Assembly (NCBI GenBank): GCA_028753945.1
Contig: JAPNXP010000013.1
Coordinates: forward strand, 1,054,001 to 1,118,000
From: Hexactinellida sp. DTS-2022
Taxonomy: Eukaryota > Porifera > Hexactinellida
Direction of reading: 5' to 3'
DNA: 64,000 nucleotides
Made by a program: the position numbers and the translations under genes. Of the stretch, positions 60,152-64,000 are shown piece after piece; position 1 is the stretch's first letter, and each line of letters begins with the position of its first letter. The notes beneath the pieces are model-generated. The model saw only the letters and a program-made list of their open reading frames with translations. It was not told where the DNA came from and did no database searches.

Positions 60152-61224
60152 CATAGCATTCTATTATTTCTATACATAAGGCAATGATACGCACTCAAAA
60201 TGCTGGACCATGGATTAACTAGTATAGTCAACTAAATAGATGCAATTCAATTATTCTTCGAAATAAGTAATCCAGGGTGCTTCTACTTATGTAATTGAAT
60301 TTTATAAAGGTGGTCATGTATAAGACGCATATTTTGAGGTGCCACTTGGTCGAAATGACGTCACTGTATTGTCTAATAGTCCAAATATGCCAAAGCTTTG
60401 AACGCATGTAAAATGTTCAATTGCGATTTTTAAACAAATTGCTTTGACTAACCCATCTAGGAGTCATTTTACATAAAATATCTCAGAATCAAGTATGGAA
60501 TGTTACCACATTCCTCTGTTGCCTTGGAAACGTGATTTCAATGCTTGAGGTCATATCTCGAGAAGAAATATAGTTACAGCTTAGTCAATGGATCAAATTG
60601 ATAGCCAGTCTTCAACTTCCTATTCAATGATAATACATTTCGATGCTCTATCTCAAACCAATTTTCTGAGAATTGTGATTATTGTAATATACATTCAAAC
60701 GGTTATACACATTTTCCGAAAAATTGGTTTGAGATAGAGCATCGAAATGTATTATCATTGAATAGGAAGTTGAAGACTGGCTATCAATTTGATCCATTGA
60801 CTAAGCTGTAACTATATTTCTTCTCGAGATATGACCTCAAGCATTGAAATCACGTTTCCAAGGCAACAGAGGAATGTGGTAACATTCCATACTTGATTCT
60901 GAGATATTTTATGTAAAATCACTTCTAGATGGGTTAGTCAAAGCAATTTGTTTAAAAATCGAAATTGAACATTTTACATGCGTTCAAAGCTTTGGCATAT
61001 TTGGACTATTAGACAATACAGTGACGTCATTTCGACCAAGTGGCACCTCAAAATATGCGTCTTGTACATGACCACCTTTATAAAATTCAATTACATAAGT
61101 AGAAGCACCCTGGATTACTTATTTCGAAGAATAATTGAATTGCATCTATTTAGTTGACTATACTAGTTAATCCATGGTCCAGAATTTTGAGTGCGTATCA
61201 TTGCCTTATGTATAGAATGCTATG
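60152..61224. repeat. Foldback element with ~520-bp arms and a ~28-nt loop
   Basis: The left arm from CATAGCATTC (60,152) to about 60,678 is nearly fully complementary to the right arm from about 60,707 to 61,224. The main differences are a 9-bp insertion (TATTTCTAT-like, about 60,162) and scattered substitutions. An older relative lies at 12.9-13.96 kb. The element ends about 105 bp before the integrase start codon and could carry promoter sequence for it, which is speculation. Confidence 0.85.
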
Positions 61225-61330
61225 TATAAACTTAATCCTATATGTCATTCTAAGTAAACATGCTGACTTCAATTACAAAACGATAACTGATGATTCTCGC
61301 CCATCGTTTACTCGTTCTTTATTTTTCGAA

Positions 61331-64000
61331 ATGAATTCTGAGGAGTACGATCATATTTCACATTATTTATCTGATAATGTCTATCCTCAATCCATTCTGC
61401 AACTCAAGAATTGTCGCCATGTCAAGAAGACCTTTCGGGTAAAAGCTTCCCAATATCAATTAGGAGAGAATGGCAAAATCTTCAAGGTAATCTCTAATAG
61501 TATTCTCAATTGCATGTACGTATATTAACTCATAATAGTTATACAGTGGAACATTATGGGCACTTTGTTCTTTTGGCAGTCTCGGGAAATGTCAAGCTAA
61601 TTAAATTGGTTTCAGACCACACATTATCGTATACTCGAATAGTAGCCCCCCTCGAATACCCCCCCCCCCCCAAAGTATCAAATAAAATTTGTTACCTCTG
61701 CCCGGATTCAAGAACGTTATCTAATTTAACGTATATTACGTAGTATATTAGATTATAGTATATTAGAACGTATATTAGAACGTATATTAGATTCTAATAT
61801 ACATCACAACACGATTATCAACCAATTATAATAAATTAATAATAACAAAATGTTATATTCTCGAAATTCATAATTTTTTTGCTCCCAATATGGCGAAAGA
61901 ACAATAATCGCCTAGGATATTCGAGTAAATACGGTATACATGTTCCATTCTAATTTTAACCATATTCAATGATTAGCTACGGAGCTTGAAACTAATACAT
62001 TGCAAATTTTATTAGAACAAGATTGAAGTCTTGAAATCAGACAATTTGGATGGTGTACTTAAGTTGAACCACGATAGCGCTGCACATCCTGGCATCAATG
62101 CCACCATTAGAGCCATCAAGCAGAAACATTTCTGGCCAGGACTCAATAAAGACGTTATTAAATATGTAAGTTATGAACTTTATGTCAACCTGTTTGCAAG
62201 GCAATTGTTTAATTATTAAGTCTTGTAAAATAGATTTTTTTCAATGCCTGTAGCAGAAAAACATTAATTAATTGGAGCGTTTAAACTCAAAATATGTAAT
62301 ACATAGTTATTCATCGATTCCTTTGATCCTCAGAAAGTAATATAATTTCCACACATATATATGTTGACTGATGAATGATATTTACATCACATGGTGTAGT
62401 TTCGCACTGCAAGTGAAGCTTTGATCCACTAGTCAAAACATAAATCTTGTCGTTGCATCAATGTTGTTTTGCAGAATAGAAAGTAAGTGTTGAAAATCGC
62501 ACTAAATAGAATAATCAGCTATTGTCATGCATTTATTTACACGAACAATGCTACGTTGCAGATTAAGTTAAGTGTTGACACAATACAAAAGATCGATTAT
62601 GTTGTCATTTTATATCTATCTCTTTCAGGTGAAAACATGTCACATCTGCCAAATAACGTCTGCTCTGCCACCGAATCCTAACAAGAAGCTTCAACCGATC
62701 CCACCTCCTATGCTACCCTGGTATCACATTGGAATTGATCTTGTTTGTGATTTGCAAAACAATACGGAGGGCTATAAACATCTCTTGGTGACCACATGTT
62801 ATCTCTCCAAGTTCTGTGCTGTTCGACCCCTTAGAAGAAAGACAACCAAGGAGGTGTTAAGTCAGCTACAGGATATATATCTCACGTTGGGCGTTCCTTG
62901 CATAATACAACATGATCAAGGGCGTGAGTTTGTCAGCAAGGTAACTTGAAAACAATCTGCTTGATATGTTCTTATAGTTGTATTTAATTAATTAACATAT
63001 TCTTCAATATCTCCAATTTACTTCCAATAGGAGTTTCAGGAGTTTCACGAACGATTGGGAGTGGATAATCGTAAAACTGCACCTTACCATCCACAGAGTA
63101 ATGGCCTTGTGGAAGCGCATAATATAATTCTCAAAACGTGAGTATAATATGGGTTGCATCTTTTATTATATGCAGTATACTTTATGTACATTGGTACGTA
63201 TAATTAGGAAACTGAACAAAATGGTTGCTGAGACAGGAGAAGAATGGCCAAGTAAACTCCAAGCTACTGTTTTGGCTGCTAATACTATTTGGAAAAAGTC
63301 GATTAAATTTACGCCATTCTTCCTAATGTATGGGCGTGAAGCTAACTGTGCCCACCTCCTAGAACACAACAAAATTGAAGAGTCTGAGTCCCAACAACCA
63401 TCGGATGACTATGCGCCACCAACTGATGAACAAGACGATTGGGTAGGCGAATTAATCGATATCCGTGATTTGTCTAGAGAAGCTGCTAATGACAACATCA
63501 GAGACGAACAATTGCTACAAAAACGAGCATTTGATAGCAAAGTAAAGAATATGTAAGTTTGGATTTAATTATATACTACGCTTTTATGTGAACTTAGACA
63601 TAACAAGCATTGTTTTAGGTCGGATATTAAGAAGGGAGATCAGATTCTGGTTTGCAACATGCGAAAAGCGAAACATATGCCTGGAACGAAGGGAGAACCT
63701 AAGTACCTCGGGCCCTTGACAGCTGCAGAAGTAACCGAGACTCATGCTGTAGTGTTGAGTAAGGATTCAGACATAAAAAAAGTTCCACTACACATTTCGC
63801 GACTTTACCACCAGAAGAAACAAACTAAACGAAAATCCAGCCCCCAACCGACAGACATGCAAACAAAGAAATTAAAAAGTCTGAGCAAGGTACTTTTTCT
63901 TGAAATGTACTTTTTAAGCTAACACGATTGCTATTCTATCTATTTAATTGAAGGATAAGACTATAGATGTTTCTTCCCGATGGACGTTCGGAGTATCTAA
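61331..64000 (+). CDS. Integrase gene with spliceosomal introns (Ginger/KRBA2-like), 3' end outside window
   Basis: Exons read 61,331-61,486, 62,022-62,165, 62,629-62,940, 63,031-63,137, 63,208-63,552, 63,619-63,889 and 63,954 onward. All introns are GT-AG and the frame holds at every join (phases 0,0,0,2,2,0), giving 460 residues so far. It opens MNSEEYDHISHYL. An HHCC finger follows: LNHDSAAHPG (H69, H74) and, across a splice, VKTCHICQ (C104, C107). The catalytic triad is intact: D137 (HIGIDLV), D196 (IIQHDQG) and E232 (SNGLVEAHN), a DD35E spacing. A GPY/F-like module (PKYLGPLTAAEV) lies near the end, then a basic tail. The enzyme class joins DNA ends into target DNA. No gag, protease or reverse transcriptase is found upstream, so an LTR element is unlikely. 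A Ginger DNA transposon or a host-domesticated gene fits better. Confidence 0.85.

Noticed and set aside
60016-60231. Two homologous small proteins, one in each foldback arm
   Set aside because: The matching frames at 60,016-60,231 (-) and 61,154 onward (+) are simply the two arms of the inverted repeat; the integrase itself starts at 61,331.
61331-64000. Ty3/gypsy LTR retrotransposon
   Set aside because: No reverse transcriptase, RNase H, protease or LTR is seen upstream; the frame starts about 100 bp from a foldback and is split by introns.

Overview
The window looks like metazoan nuclear DNA, most likely from a sponge or another early-branching animal. The evidence is AT-rich sequence, short GT-AG introns (59 and 78 nt in one gene), very large exons in the biggest gene, animal-type families (fibrocystin-L, cadherin, NACHT/NLR, VLIG-type GTPase, NHL, EGF) and dense hAT and TA-flanked miniature transposons. 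The sponge call is inference: cadherins joined to cohesin-type domains ('coherins') are known from choanoflagellates and sponges.

Layout. 0.35-2.7 kb holds a decayed array of EGF-like domains (minus). 2.7-7.1 kb is intergenic sequence with miniature elements. 7.1-12.5 kb is an apparently intact three-exon very-large-inducible-GTPase (VLIG/GVIN-like) gene (minus). 12.9-15.3 kb is a nest of hAT-type elements. 16.3-18.1 kb has an NHL-propeller fragment and a broken NACHT/NLR gene. 19.0-22.05 kb is one decayed autonomous hAT transposon with terminal inverted repeats (TIRs), a near-perfect target duplication and a second element nested in it. 23.0-24.9 kb is a head-to-tail pair of Helentron/'pearl'-like elements with a 141-bp core tandem repeat. 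26.2-27.4 kb has one small open frame and one orphan exon. 27.65-53.5 kb is a single giant gene (minus). 53.9-61.2 kb is repeat-rich: two long foldbacks and many hAT-type MITEs. In its middle sits a complete hammerhead ribozyme motif. 61.3 kb to the end is a multi-exon integrase gene (plus) that runs off the window.

Main results. (1) The giant gene joins in frame as three exons of 283, 14,067 and 10,646 bp and encodes about 8,331 residues. Its N-terminal half has the complete fibrocystin-L (PKHD1L1) layout: 14 TIG domains, PA14, G8 and parallel beta-helix twice. This runs without a break, inside one exon, into about 20 cadherin repeats, then cohesin-like and dockerin-like modules, one membrane helix and a short tail with NPxY and YxxM motifs. 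(2) 56,732-56,781 (+) folds as a textbook type III hammerhead ribozyme with every core nucleotide present. Its stem III strand has a longer competing partner downstream. (3) The integrase gene has an intact HHCC finger and DD35E triad split over spliceosomal introns, with no reverse transcriptase nearby. This suggests a Ginger-type DNA transposon or a domesticated integrase. VLIG and NLR relics place innate-immunity-type families in the same neighbourhood, but nothing shows that they act together.
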